Source: CAWUEX02 sp038148375 (lineage in GTDB: Bacteria > Pseudomonadota > Alphaproteobacteria > Rhodospirillales > Rhodospirillaceae). Taken from it: a DNA stretch of 64,000 nt. Location of the stretch: assembly GCA_038148375.1 (NCBI GenBank), contig JAYQVH010000010.1, forward strand, positions 45,360-109,359, in the 5' to 3' direction. The notes below the pieces were generated by a model. The model was not told the origin of the DNA. It was given only the letters and a program-made list of their open reading frames with translations, and did not search any database. The position numbers were made by a program, and so were the translations under genes. Positions 54,498 to 63,706 of the stretch are shown here, piece after piece. Numbering within the stretch: the first letter of the stretch is position 1; each line of letters starts with the position of its first letter.

Positions 54498-54531
54498 CAG
54501 ATTATTTATCGGCAGGTGAACGGAAACCGGG

Positions 54532-54885
54532 CTAAGCCGCGTCGACCTCAATGTAATCCCCGGTGCCCGACGAATAGGCGATCATGATCACGGCCTGCGT
54601 CGGACCGGCGTTGCTGACCCAATGGGATTTATAGGCCGGAACCACGGTGGTGCCGCCGGACAACAGCGGCAGCGGACCATTGCCGTCGATGTGCACGGTG
54701 ACCGCGCCGTCCAGCACATGCAAAATTTCCGCGCAATTGTCATGGCGATGCCGCGGCGAGGCCTCTTTCGCTTTGATGACCATCCGTGCGAGCGAGGCGC
54801 GCACCCCGGGGTGGGACGCATGATCGGCGAGCCACTCCATGCGGCCCCACGAGAACTCTTCGGTGCGCGGGGAAACGGTGGGCAT
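54532..54885 (-). CDS. Single-domain cupin
   Basis: The 117-residue protein is a small beta-barrel with the cupin motif PRHRHDNCAEILHVLDGAVT (His, His and Glu ligands) and the second motif VVPAYKSHWVSN (His). Such proteins bind a metal and act as isomerases, dioxygenases or small-ligand sensors. It is the only gene of its strand between two gaps and shows no operon partner. Its substrate is unknown. Confidence 0.85.
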   Translation of the reverse strand: MPTVSPRTEEFSWGRMEWLADHASHPGVRASLARMVIKAKEASPRHRHDNCAEILHVLDGAVTVHIDGNGPLPLLSGGTTVVPAYKSHWVSNAGPTQAVIMIAYSSGTGDYIEVDAA

Positions 54886-54996
54886 GGGAAACGACCTCGC
54901 ATGCGGGTGAGAAAGCGGGCCCTTCTCTACCCGGTTTCATCCGCACCTGAAAAGGGGATTCGGCGGGGATCGTCCGGGGGGCGGCGCGCGTTCGAG

Positions 54997-55641
54997 TTAC
55001 GTGCGATCAAGGATAAGGCGGATGCCGAACGCCGCCAGCAGGGTACCGATGACGCGCTCGATCCACGCGGCGGCACGGCGGTAGAGGCGGCCGACGGCGG
55101 GGCGAGACAGAAGCACAACGGTCGCGCCGTACCACAGAATTTCCATCGATGTACCGCCAATCAGAATCACGCCCTTGGTCGCCAATGACGCATCGATAGG
55201 AATGGCGGCGGCATAGAGGCTGACGAAAAACAGCACACCCTTGGGATTGGAAAATGCCACCAGCAGGCCCATGCGCAGCCCAGACCAGAAATCCTTACGG
55301 CGCTGAAGCGCATCCGGCAGGTCCGGTGCGTCGTCCTGGAGGCCGTGCCGCGCCGCACGCCACGCCTGGACGCCGAGATAAATCAGGTACAGGCCGCCGG
55401 CGATCTGCACCCCGCGCGCCAGCCAGCGCAGCTGATCGAGAAGGAACGCGAGCCCGGTCATGGCAATGATGGCGTAAATCGAAGTTGCAATGGCGATGCC
55501 GAACACGGCGCCGAAACCGGTGGCGCGGCGCCCTTGCAGCGACAGCCGCGACATGAACAGGAACGCCGGCCCGGGCGTGACCACGGCCATGAAATAAATC
55601 GCCATGACGAAGGCGATGACGGAGAGATCGAGAGAGCCCAT
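54997..55641 (-). CDS. LysE/RhtB family exporter
   Basis: The 214-residue protein has about six hydrophobic helices and the LysE/RhtB landmarks GPAFLFMSRLSLQGRRATGF at the first loop, YLIYLGVQAWRAARHG, and GLLVAFSNPKGVLFFVSLYA. These proteins export amino acids or homoserine lactones. It lies on the same strand as the cupin after a 111-base gap. The substrate is not inferable. Confidence 0.92.
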   Translation of the reverse strand: MGSLDLSVIAFVMAIYFMAVVTPGPAFLFMSRLSLQGRRATGFGAVFGIAIATSIYAIIAMTGLAFLLDQLRWLARGVQIAGGLYLIYLGVQAWRAARHGLQDDAPDLPDALQRRKDFWSGLRMGLLVAFSNPKGVLFFVSLYAAAIPIDASLATKGVILIGGTSMEILWYGATVVLLSRPAVGRLYRRAAAWIERVIGTLLAAFGIRLILDRT

Positions 55642-55685
55642 AACGCGCTGCCTTTTCTTTAGAGGCCGTCAGCATGACGCACTGC

Positions 55686-56198
55686 TCAGCGTACCGCTAT
55701 CTCCATTTTCTGGCAGGACACAGCGATATCGAGGCCTCGCTTGGTCAACGAGAATACGCCTGCTGTTGCGGCAGCGATAGCCATTTCGCCCAAGACCGCA
55801 CCACCGAGGTCGGCGCTGGCGGTCTCGATCAAGTCAGGTAGGGCAGGATCGTCAGACGCGATAGCGCGGCCATAGCGGTAGGCAAGTGCGTCCGCGCCGC
55901 AGAGGCCATTTCCACCCTCAAGAGCCTGCCGGATCACCTCCGGCGGCACGCCGTCCCTAACCGCGGACTCAACAGCAATCTGCAGGCACGCACCACAGTC
56001 GTAAACCTGCATCGCGGCGAGACGGACGATATGAACAAGCGTGGGCGGCGCATGACGGCGATGAGTGGCGAGCACGCCGAATGCCCCAAACTTCCACAAT
56101 ACGCCGGAGGTCTTGGCCGCGAGATCGCTCAACCATGTCCATTGATCAGGATTGCGGCGCACGAGGCGCCGGAGGACGGTGCGTTCCAACCAGGGCAT
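55686..56198 (-). CDS. Carboxymuconolactone decarboxylase/AhpD-like protein
   Basis: The 170-residue protein is all-helical, with the AhpD-like core IVRLAAMQVYDCGACLQIAV, in which Cys68 and Cys71 form a CxxC, followed by GVPPEVIRQALEG. AhpD-type proteins have disulfide reductase or peroxidase-support activity; gamma-carboxymuconolactone decarboxylases lack the Cys pair. The CxxC therefore points to a redox role. It is a single gene between the exporter and a VOC gene. Confidence 0.83.
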   Translation of the reverse strand: MPWLERTVLRRLVRRNPDQWTWLSDLAAKTSGVLWKFGAFGVLATHRRHAPPTLVHIVRLAAMQVYDCGACLQIAVESAVRDGVPPEVIRQALEGGNGLCGADALAYRYGRAIASDDPALPDLIETASADLGGAVLGEMAIAAATAGVFSLTKRGLDIAVSCQKMEIAVR

Positions 56199-56334
56199 CG
56201 AAGAACTCCTGTATAGAGGTCGCTCTTTTTACACCGCCGAACACGACGGTGGTGCCCTATCCCCGCATAGCTGATGTGCGCCAATGCTCATACCGGCGCG
56301 CATGCCTGTGTCACTTGAGCTGCGCGAGTTCTAC

Positions 56335-57288
56335 CTACTTCCCATCATCCCGCTGGTTCACTTCCCAGACGAAGCCGTCGGGGTCCTGGAAGCCCAGGGA
56401 GACCATCGTGGTTTCGCCCTTGCCGCCCGTCTTGGGCACGGCGCGGGCGTAGGGCTCTTTCAGAATATGCACGCCTGACTTCTGCAGGCGAGCGTAGAGG
56501 CCTTCGGCGTCGCGGCTGCCGGCGACGAACACCGGCTTGCCGATGCCGCACTGCCAGGTGACATCACCGGGATCGGGCAGCGGGTCCTTGATGAATTGCA
56601 GGCCGCCGATCATGCCGATGTAATCGTGATCGGCCTTGGCGACGGCGAAGCGCACCGTGTCCCCGGCCTTGCCGGCGGCGAGCTGGCCGGAGATTTCCAT
56701 GGTCGAGTCCTGATACTTGGTCAGGCCCAGAGTGTCGGTAAAGAACCCGAGCGTGCGCTCAACATCGCGCACGATGCAGGTGGTGCGGCGGATCATCACC
56801 GTATCCGGGTTGGGCTGGTTGTAGCGGTAATAGAGCTCGTAGAAATAGCCTTCCGGATCGAAGATGTGCGCTGAGCAGTATTCGATATCGCCCTCGCCGC
56901 GCGGGTTCGGGAAGGTGCCGTCCTCCGGCGGGTAGTGCACTTTAGCACCGTCGAACGCCTCGACCTTCTCGATCAGCGATTTCATGTCGGGCACATCGGC
57001 GACCAGCACGATATCGCCGATGCCAAGCTGATGCGTGGGCGGACCCGGATCGGGCAGACGCGGCTTGGTCCATTCCAGCAGGCCGATCTTGCCGATGTCC
57101 TTATCCGGCCCCTCCATCATATAGAGCTGGACCATATCGCCGGGATTGCCGCAGGGCAGGATTTCGCCGGAGAGCTCCATCCCCGCGTCGTAGGAACAGG
57201 TCCAGCCGAACACCTGTTCGTAGAACGCCTTCATGCGCGCGGCATCGCGGACAATAAGTGTCGTACGTTTGATGTAGGTCTCGGTCAT
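56335..57288 (-). CDS. Double-VOC protein
   Basis: The 317-residue protein has two VOC modules in one chain with related openings: IKRTTLIVRDAARMKAFYEQ and MIRRTTCIVRDVERTLGFFT. Each ends with a DPEGYFYELYYR or DPDGFVWEVNQR motif that supplies the last metal Glu. It is paralogous to the single VOC proteins at 30738 and 47573, as shown by the common KRTTL or RRTTC start. It probably handles a related small molecule; no adjacent gene helps define it. Confidence 0.86.
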   Translation of the reverse strand: MTETYIKRTTLIVRDAARMKAFYEQVFGWTCSYDAGMELSGEILPCGNPGDMVQLYMMEGPDKDIGKIGLLEWTKPRLPDPGPPTHQLGIGDIVLVADVPDMKSLIEKVEAFDGAKVHYPPEDGTFPNPRGEGDIEYCSAHIFDPEGYFYELYYRYNQPNPDTVMIRRTTCIVRDVERTLGFFTDTLGLTKYQDSTMEISGQLAAGKAGDTVRFAVAKADHDYIGMIGGLQFIKDPLPDPGDVTWQCGIGKPVFVAGSRDAEGLYARLQKSGVHILKEPYARAVPKTGGKGETTMVSLGFQDPDGFVWEVNQRDDGK

Positions 57289-57369
57289 GGCGCGCTGTCC
57301 CCCTCGCCGCGGTGAAGTATTTCAGGCGGATTGTGCGACGGCGATCCGGCGATGGCTACTGCCGGGCAG

Positions 57370-57383
57370 AGAAAAATTTTTCT
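57370..57383. promoter_or_regulatory. Perfect 14-base palindrome upstream of the VOC gene
   Basis: AGAAAAATTTTTCT is perfectly symmetric and strongly AT-rich in a GC-rich region. It lies 82 bases upstream of the minus-strand VOC start at 57288 and 26 bases past the end of the lipoprotein gene. It could be a promoter element, an operator or a bidirectional terminator stub. Confidence 0.3.
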
Positions 57384-57408
57384 AAGTGCGTCCTGACGAA
57401 TGGCTCCG

Positions 57409-57777
57409 TCAGCTACAGGAGTCGGCGTCCAGCTCCTCGGCCTGCGGGGCGACGCGCATCACCGAGCTGACTTTGCAGGTGGTATTGCGGATACGCACTT
57501 CCTCGTCGGCATCGCCGCACATCATGCCGTCGGCACCGGCCTCGAACTGCGGCGAAATGGCGTCGTCCAGCCCGCGGCAGGCGTTGCAGAAGTGCACGCG
57601 ATAATGGTCGCCCCGATGGTCGGTGACATCCAGGCTGCGGCCGTCGTGGGTTTCCCAGCCGACGATGCGATTGGCATCAAAGCAGTCAGACGCAGTCTGT
57701 GTTCCGTCGGATGCGCAGGCCGCCAACGCCACAGCCGCGACAGTGGAAATCGTCAAACGTTTGACAGCGTGAAACAT
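57409..57777 (-). CDS. Small Cys-rich lipoprotein, DUF6491-like
   Basis: The 122-residue product has a lipoprotein leader with lipobox LAAC (Cys21) and six more Cys (DCFDANR, FCNACRG, MMCGD, TTCKV, DSC). The pattern of a CF...I motif with a beta-sheet core resembles DUF6491. The even number of Cys after Cys21 fits three disulfides in the periplasm or outer membrane. Function is unknown. It is convergent to nothing and divergent from the TonB receptor. Confidence 0.7.
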   Translation of the reverse strand: MFHAVKRLTISTVAAVALAACASDGTQTASDCFDANRIVGWETHDGRSLDVTDHRGDHYRVHFCNACRGLDDAISPQFEAGADGMMCGDADEEVRIRNTTCKVSSVMRVAPQAEELDADSCS

Positions 57778-57920
57778 GACGCAACCCTCCTTTGGAACTG
57801 CGTCACCCTAAGCCGCGAGGCGAGGCGCCGTCTTTGCGTCAGGTCAAATGCGCCCGCCGGCGCGTGATTGCCGCAAGAACGCCTTCAGAAACAGTTTCCG
57901 GTTGGCGGGAGGATTGGGGC

Positions 57921-60080
57921 ATGATGCCGCCCGTGTTTCAGTTCTTGGTTCCCTCCCGCCCGACTCCGCTGCTGTACGGCGTCCTGACCGTGATGTTCGC
58001 GCTCGGTGCGGGCAGCTGGCCGGCGGCGGCGCAGGAACAGACGGATCACGACCAAGGGGACGGCGGCAATCGGTCGGTGGTCACCTACGACGCGGCCTAT
58101 TTCGAACCTTACGGCCCGATTTCCGCCAAGGACATGCTGGCCCGGGTGCCGGGTGCGGACTCAATTCTCGGCACCACTTCGACCGGCGATTTCCCCGCGG
58201 AAGAACGCCGGGGCCTGCGCTCCGACACGGACCAGATCCTGATCAACGGCAACCGCGTCACCGCCAAGGGCAATTCCATCGAGGAATATTTCGACCGCAT
58301 CTCCGCGTCCCAGGTGCTGCGCATTGAGGTCATCAGCGGCAATGTCCGCGAAATCGACGCCGACGTCGGCTCGCGCGTGATCAACGTGGTGCTGGACGGC
58401 GACATGACCGGCGGCAGCGGCACGTGGAGCATCGGCGCCGAAGCATTCGATTCCGGACAGCTGCGCCCGCTCGGCTACGCCTCCTACAGCGGCGAGTCCG
58501 GCAACTGGGGGTACACGATGTTCGTGGAAACCCGGCCCGGCATGCCCAACCGCGACGTTACGAATTTCATCGCCACTCCGGACGGCACGCCGCTCAGCGA
58601 AGCCTTTGAAAAACGCATCATCGACCGCCAATTCTACATCGGCCGCGGCCGGCTGTCGTACACGTGGGCGTCAAACCACTTCATCCAGATCAACGGATAT
58701 GTGGAGGAAAAACCGATCCGCGTGTACGAGCCCACATTCACCTTCGGATTCGACGGCCAGGGCACGCGCGTCAACACCGGCGCGACACTGGAACGCCGCA
58801 CCGGCAATAACCGCGATTGGGAACTCAGCGGCGATTACATCCGGCCGTTGTCAAAGTCATTGCAGCTGGAATCGCTGTTTGTGCTGCGCAGCGACAGCCA
58901 TGACCGCGACAATTCCATCTTGCGCGTCGCCGGCCCACGGGAGACGCCCATCGGCGGGGATATCGAAGACGAGAAGGCCAAGGAGGCGATCGCGCGCGCG
59001 ACGCTCAAGTGGGCGGCGGCACCCCGCCATGCCTTCGAATTGGGCGCGGAAGGGGCGATCAACAGCCTCGATGTATTCCAGTCCATCTTCACGGTCGAGA
59101 ACGGGCAGCAGGTCGACGCCGGCATTTTCAATCCCGATCAAAAGATATCCGAGGATCGTATCGAGGTGTTTTCCACGCACACATGGAATGCGACCGACAA
59201 GATCGAAATCGAGACCGGTTTGGCGGCGGAGTATTCCAAGCTCGATCAGGTCGGCTCCGATGTGGATCTGCAGCGCTCGCTCAGTTACGTGAAGCCGTCG
59301 TTCGATGCGTATTACACCGCCAGCCCAGCCACCCAGATGTGGTTCTCGTTCAAGCGCGATGTCGGGCAGCTGGATTTCGAGGATTTCGTCGCCAGCGTCG
59401 ATCGCAACGACGACGAAATCGATCTGGGCAATCCCGACCTCAACCCGGAAACGTCATGGGATTTCGAGATCGGCACCGAGCACCGCTTCGCCGACAGCAA
59501 GGGATTGGTCAACGGCCGCATGTTTTACCGGCGCGTCAACAATGTCAGCGACCTCATCCCCTTCGGTGACTTCGACTCCCAGCCGGGCAACATCGGCTCG
59601 GGCAACAATTACGGCTTCGAAGTTGAGACGAGCCTGCGCCTGGCCCAGTTCAATCTGATCGACGCCGTGCTCGGCGCCAGCTACCTGTGGCAGGACTCGA
59701 GCGTGACCGATCCGTTCACCGGGGTGAAGCGTGACATCGCGCTGCTCGCCGAGACCGAGATGTCGGTCAATTTCCGCCACGACATCAAGGCGTGGGGAAT
59801 GTCGTACGATATCGAATACAGCAACCAGGGCCCGCGTATCCGCAGCGAGTTCGACCGCTTCCGGCGCGGCAACCCCCGCCCCAACATGATTCTGACGGTC
59901 GAAAAACAGTTGAACGAGATGCTCTTCCGGCTGGTGTGGAATAACGTGCTGAAGACCAGCAGCCGGCGCATCACCACCGTGTTCACGCCGAACCAGGCCG
60001 CCGGTACGCTGACCAGCATCGAAGAGCGCCTGACCCGCCCGATGGTTTCGGTCAGCGCGGCGCTGATCGGAAAGTTCTAA
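57921..60080 (+). CDS. TonB-dependent outer-membrane receptor
   Basis: I place the start at the ATG at 57921, after GGGAGG, giving 719 residues. A leader ending AAAQEQ is followed by a plug domain (SAKDMLARVPGADSILG, TDQILINGNRVT, SASQVLRIEVISGNVREI) and a beta-barrel of about 550 residues ending in the outer-membrane signature GKF. These proteins import siderophores, cobalamin or glycans using TonB energy. No clear TonB box or ligand gene neighbour identifies its cargo. Confidence 0.9.
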   Translation: MMPPVFQFLVPSRPTPLLYGVLTVMFALGAGSWPAAAQEQTDHDQGDGGNRSVVTYDAAYFEPYGPISAKDMLARVPGADSILGTTSTGDFPAEERRGLRSDTDQILINGNRVTAKGNSIEEYFDRISASQVLRIEVISGNVREIDADVGSRVINVVLDGDMTGGSGTWSIGAEAFDSGQLRPLGYASYSGESGNWGYTMFVETRPGMPNRDVTNFIATPDGTPLSEAFEKRIIDRQFYIGRGRLSYTWASNHFIQINGYVEEKPIRVYEPTFTFGFDGQGTRVNTGATLERRTGNNRDWELSGDYIRPLSKSLQLESLFVLRSDSHDRDNSILRVAGPRETPIGGDIEDEKAKEAIARATLKWAAAPRHAFELGAEGAINSLDVFQSIFTVENGQQVDAGIFNPDQKISEDRIEVFSTHTWNATDKIEIETGLAAEYSKLDQVGSDVDLQRSLSYVKPSFDAYYTASPATQMWFSFKRDVGQLDFEDFVASVDRNDDEIDLGNPDLNPETSWDFEIGTEHRFADSKGLVNGRMFYRRVNNVSDLIPFGDFDSQPGNIGSGNNYGFEVETSLRLAQFNLIDAVLGASYLWQDSSVTDPFTGVKRDIALLAETEMSVNFRHDIKAWGMSYDIEYSNQGPRIRSEFDRFRRGNPRPNMILTVEKQLNEMLFRLVWNNVLKTSSRRITTVFTPNQAAGTLTSIEERLTRPMVSVSAALIGKF

Positions 60081-60095
60081 AGGCGCGCGGGCGCC

Positions 60096-61688
60096 CTACT
60101 TAAAGCCGAGCGCTTCCGGATTCACCACGCCGTCGGGATCGAGCAGCTTTTTGATGCCGCCCATGACCCTTTGCGTTTCCGGCAGCAGATTGTCGAAATA
60201 CGGATAGGTCTTGCCGATCTGGTTCGATGCCGCGCCGTGCTTGGTGAAGATTTTCACAACTTCCTCGCGCAGTTCGGCGACAAGGGCCGAACCGTCCGGA
60301 TTGGGCTCGGGCTCCTTCAGTGTTTTCAAGTGACCCGGTTCCGGCGTGCGCTTGTGCACCGGAAGCCATTCGTCAAACCAGCGGAACACTGGCTCGTAGG
60401 AAAAATAGTGCTGGCCGATGGCGATCATCAGCCGTGTCATGTAGATGCCGTTGGCGTCCATACGCGCCTTGTTGGCTTCGAGCAGCGCTTCGACCTCACG
60501 CATAAGCGGCAACGCCCCGGAATGGCCGACCTTGGCATTGAGCGCCGCCCAGCGTTCGCCGTCGGGCCCGAGAATGCTGTTCAACGGTTTGAACGGTTCG
60601 GCGCGGGCCGCCTTGGGGATTGAGTTGGGAATTTCCTCGCCGCCAAATTTCGCCGCGGCTTTGCGGATGGCATCAAGATCGGTATCGACAGCCTCGCGGC
60701 AGTTGCCCGACGCCACCGTGTGAATGGAAAACGCCCCCTCTTTGATGAAATCGCGCCCGGCAACGACAAGCTTGGCCCCTTCGACCAGCCCTTTGAGCCA
60801 GCCGGACTGACCTTTGACGACGGCCCCGAGGGTTTTTATGTCCGCGATAATACTGGCGTCGGCCATGTTTTTCTTGGTCGACATGGGGTCGAACACATAC
60901 GCCTCTTCGGCCGCCCCGGTGCGCGCAATTTCCGACAGCGCGTTGGCGGTCGACTCCATATCCGGGAAACAGAACGAGGCAAAGTCGGTCACGGCAGGCG
61001 GGCGCATCATGCGCAGGGTCGCCTGCACCTTGAACCCGAGCGAACCGGCGTCATGCACGAACAGGCCGGTCAAGTCCGGCCCGTAGGTACGGTAGAACGG
61101 CTTGTCGACGTTTTTGAATCCGGGCTGGCCGGTTTTGAGCAGCGTGCCGTCGGCGAGCACCACTTCGATGCACTGAAGCATTTCCGCCGCCGTACCGTAG
61201 CGCCCGGTGCCCATGAACAGCGCGCCGTTGGACAGACCGCCGCCGACGGTCGCGCGCGATCCGGAGAATGTGCCAAACATCGGCAGACGCAATCCGCGCG
61301 GTTTGAGTGCTTCGTAAATCTGCTGCCACGTCACGCCGGCTTCGACAGTGATGTACAAGTCCTCCTCGTTGATCTCGATGATCTTGTTCATCGCACTGAG
61401 ATCGAGGGTGACGGTGTCTTCGCGCACGGGCCGGTAGCCGCCGGTGTAGGACATGCCGCCGCCACGCGGCACCACCGCGTAGCCCTGCATGGTGGCCGCG
61501 GCGACAGCCTCGGCACACTTGTGCTTGTCGGTCGGCCGGATCGCCACGGCGGGCGTCGCCCCGGCGGAATAGACATCGGCGGCGTAAAATTCGCGCTCGG
61601 CGTCATCGACGATGACCTGATCTGTCCCGAGAATGTCAGTCAGGGTTTCGATCAGGCGGTCGTTCTTGGCAGCGGGATCGGCGTTCAT
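60096..61688 (-). CDS. FAD-linked oxidase (GlcD/VAO-type), copy B
   Basis: The 530-residue protein has the PCMH FAD domain (VPRGGGMSYTGGYRPV, YITVEAGVTWQQIYEAL, FGTFSGSRATVGGGLSNGAL) and a C-terminal domain ending PDGVVNPEALGF. It shares PRGGGMSY, the GVTW-Q block and the overall length with copy A at 49929, so they are paralogues. The active-site RMRP-like Arg and Tyr positions cannot be set by eye. It is last in the run gcdH, methyltransferase, oxidase, with 10-base gaps, and has AGGAGA before its ATG. Confidence 0.87.
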   Translation of the reverse strand: MNADPAAKNDRLIETLTDILGTDQVIVDDAEREFYAADVYSAGATPAVAIRPTDKHKCAEAVAAATMQGYAVVPRGGGMSYTGGYRPVREDTVTLDLSAMNKIIEINEEDLYITVEAGVTWQQIYEALKPRGLRLPMFGTFSGSRATVGGGLSNGALFMGTGRYGTAAEMLQCIEVVLADGTLLKTGQPGFKNVDKPFYRTYGPDLTGLFVHDAGSLGFKVQATLRMMRPPAVTDFASFCFPDMESTANALSEIARTGAAEEAYVFDPMSTKKNMADASIIADIKTLGAVVKGQSGWLKGLVEGAKLVVAGRDFIKEGAFSIHTVASGNCREAVDTDLDAIRKAAAKFGGEEIPNSIPKAARAEPFKPLNSILGPDGERWAALNAKVGHSGALPLMREVEALLEANKARMDANGIYMTRLMIAIGQHYFSYEPVFRWFDEWLPVHKRTPEPGHLKTLKEPEPNPDGSALVAELREEVVKIFTKHGAASNQIGKTYPYFDNLLPETQRVMGGIKKLLDPDGVVNPEALGFK

Positions 61689-61698
61689 GCTCAGTCTC

Positions 61699-62265
61699 CT
61701 ATGGGGATGCAGGCCGGGCGAGCGTGCGCCCGATATACAAAAGGTGCCGTTCGGTTTTGTCTTTTTTCTCTGTTTCGAGCGTGCGTACCGACAGCGGCTT
61801 GAAATAGGGCGTCAGCTTGGCCGCCCACCAGGACTCATTTTCGACGATCAGATGGGCGTTGCGCCCGTCGGGCAGCGTGCGCCCCGCCTCCTGAAGGGAA
61901 ATAAACGCGAGGACTGCGGTCGTCGCCTTTGCGGCGATGTGTTGCAATACGTGATCCAGGGAATCGGGCTCGATGTGTTCGAACACATCCAGACTGACGA
62001 CCAGCTGGGCGGCATCCGGGTCGGCGCTTTTTTCTGGGATGGCGGGGTCGTATTCTGCGACGGTGACGTCGGGTGCCAGCCGCGCCAGCGCCAGTTTCAG
62101 CGTGCCTTTGCCGCACCCGTAATCGAGAACGGTGGTAAAACCGTTGACCCGGCACAGTTCGGCAACCATCTCGGCGTGGTGATGGGCGCGCGCGCCGAAA
62201 TCAGGGTCCTCATGCATTTCGGCATTGAGGTCGCGGTAGGCGTCGGAGATCAGCGCGGCGGTCAT
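61699..62265 (-). CDS. Class I SAM-dependent methyltransferase
   Basis: The 188-residue protein has motif I VLDYGCGKGTLKLALARLAP, DPAIPEKS as the ribose-site acidic segment and VSLDVFEHIEPDSLDHVLQH. It is a compact Rossmann domain without extra modules, so small-molecule methylation is likely. It lies 10 bases after gcdH and 10 bases before the FAD oxidase. The association with glutaryl-CoA metabolism is positional only. Confidence 0.87.
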   Translation of the reverse strand: MTAALISDAYRDLNAEMHEDPDFGARAHHHAEMVAELCRVNGFTTVLDYGCGKGTLKLALARLAPDVTVAEYDPAIPEKSADPDAAQLVVSLDVFEHIEPDSLDHVLQHIAAKATTAVLAFISLQEAGRTLPDGRNAHLIVENESWWAAKLTPYFKPLSVRTLETEKKDKTERHLLYIGRTLARPASP

Positions 62266-62275
62266 CAGCGGTGGC

Positions 62276-63499
62276 CTAGAAAAATGCCTGCAGGCCGGTT
62301 TGGGCGCGGCCGAGAATCAAGGCGTGCACATCGTGCGTGCCTTCGTAGGTGTTCACGCTTTCCAAATTCATCGCGTGACGCATGACGTGATACTCATCGG
62401 CGATACCATTGCCGCCGTGCATATCGCGGGCCATGCGGGCGATGTCGAGCGCCTTGCCGGCGTTGTTGCGCTTGATGATGGAGATGTCCGCCGGAGCGCA
62501 GGTACCCGCGTCGACCTTACGCCCGACGTGCAGCGCAGCCAGGAGGCCTAGCGTGATTTCCGTCTGCATGTCGGCGAGTTTTTTCTGGATCAGCTGGGTC
62601 TGCGCCAACGGGCGGCCGAACTGTTTGCGGTCAAGTGTGTACTGGCGCGCGGCGTGCCAGCAGAATTCCGCCGCGCCCATGGCACCCCAAGCGATGCCGA
62701 AGCGCGCTTTGTTCAAGCAGCCAAACGGACCTTTGAGCCCTTCCACGTTGGGCAGCAACGCGTCCTCTCCGACCTTGACGCCGTCCATGACGATCTGCCC
62801 GGTGACCGACGCGCGCAAAGATAGTTTTCCTTCGATCTTCGGCGCGCTCAGACCTTTCATGCCTTTTTCCAAGATGAAGCCCCGGATGACGCCGTCTTCC
62901 GTTTTGGCCCAGACCACAAACACATCGGCGACGGGGGCGTTGGAAATCCACGTTTTCGTGCCGGAGAGCGTGTAGCCGCCGGAGGTTTTCACCGCCTTGG
63001 TCGCCATGCTGCCGGGATCGGAGCCGGAGTCCGGCTCGGTCAGACCGAAACAGCCGATCAGCTCACCGCTGATCAGGCCGGGCAGGTATTTCTGGCGCTG
63101 CTCTTCGGTGCCGTAGGCGGCGATGGGATAGATCACCAGCGACGACTGGACGCTGATCATCGAGCGGTAGCCGGAATCGACGCGTTCGATTTCGCGCGCG
63201 ATCAAACCATAGGCGACATGACTGAGGCCGGAGCCGCCATAGGCTTCGGGTGCGGTGGCGCCAAGCAGACCGACCTTCCCCATTTCGGTAAAAATTTCAG
63301 GATCGAAGGTTTCGTTGCGGTAGGCCTCGATCACCCGGGGCATCAGTTTGTCTTGGGCATAGGCGCGCGCACTGTCGCGCACCATGCGCTCGTCCTCGGA
63401 GAATTCGTTCTCGAGCAGGAACGGATCCTCCCAGACGAACTTGCCCCATTTGGTGACATAGGAGGCGGCGGCCGCGCTGGGCGACGGAGAAGCGGTCAT
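62276..63499 (-). CDS. gcdH: Glutaryl-CoA dehydrogenase
   Basis: The 407-residue flavoprotein has the glutaryl-CoA signature set: APEAYGGSGLSHVAYGLIAR, REIERVDSGYRSMISVQSSL (Arg for the distal carboxylate), GCFGLTEPDSGSDPGSM and NTYEGTHDVHALILGRAQTG with the catalytic Glu386. It oxidises and decarboxylates glutaryl-CoA to crotonyl-CoA, at the end of lysine, tryptophan or benzoyl-CoA degradation. It is the first gene of a three-gene run. No electron-transfer flavoprotein gene is nearby. Confidence 0.92.
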   Translation of the reverse strand: MTASPSPSAAAASYVTKWGKFVWEDPFLLENEFSEDERMVRDSARAYAQDKLMPRVIEAYRNETFDPEIFTEMGKVGLLGATAPEAYGGSGLSHVAYGLIAREIERVDSGYRSMISVQSSLVIYPIAAYGTEEQRQKYLPGLISGELIGCFGLTEPDSGSDPGSMATKAVKTSGGYTLSGTKTWISNAPVADVFVVWAKTEDGVIRGFILEKGMKGLSAPKIEGKLSLRASVTGQIVMDGVKVGEDALLPNVEGLKGPFGCLNKARFGIAWGAMGAAEFCWHAARQYTLDRKQFGRPLAQTQLIQKKLADMQTEITLGLLAALHVGRKVDAGTCAPADISIIKRNNAGKALDIARMARDMHGGNGIADEYHVMRHAMNLESVNTYEGTHDVHALILGRAQTGLQAFF

Positions 63500-63706
63500 G
63501 GGCAGTGGTCCCTGCAGGCCCGGCGTTCTGGGCCGGGTGTTCAGCTGTGCCAGGACCCGACTTTAGCGGGCCGGACGGGTCGGGCTCAAGGCGATGAAAC
63601 TATTCAAACTCGTTTAACAGAGCCCAATTTCTTGTGTTTAATGCAAATTAGATAAGTTTATTGCGAATCTGGTCCTCATCGAGAGTTTTAACAGGCGGAG
63701 GCTCGA

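Noticed and set aside
52468..54519. 683-codon open frame opposite the nitrilase
   Set aside because: The nitrilase triad on the minus strand is clear; the plus frame is an antisense artefact of high GC.
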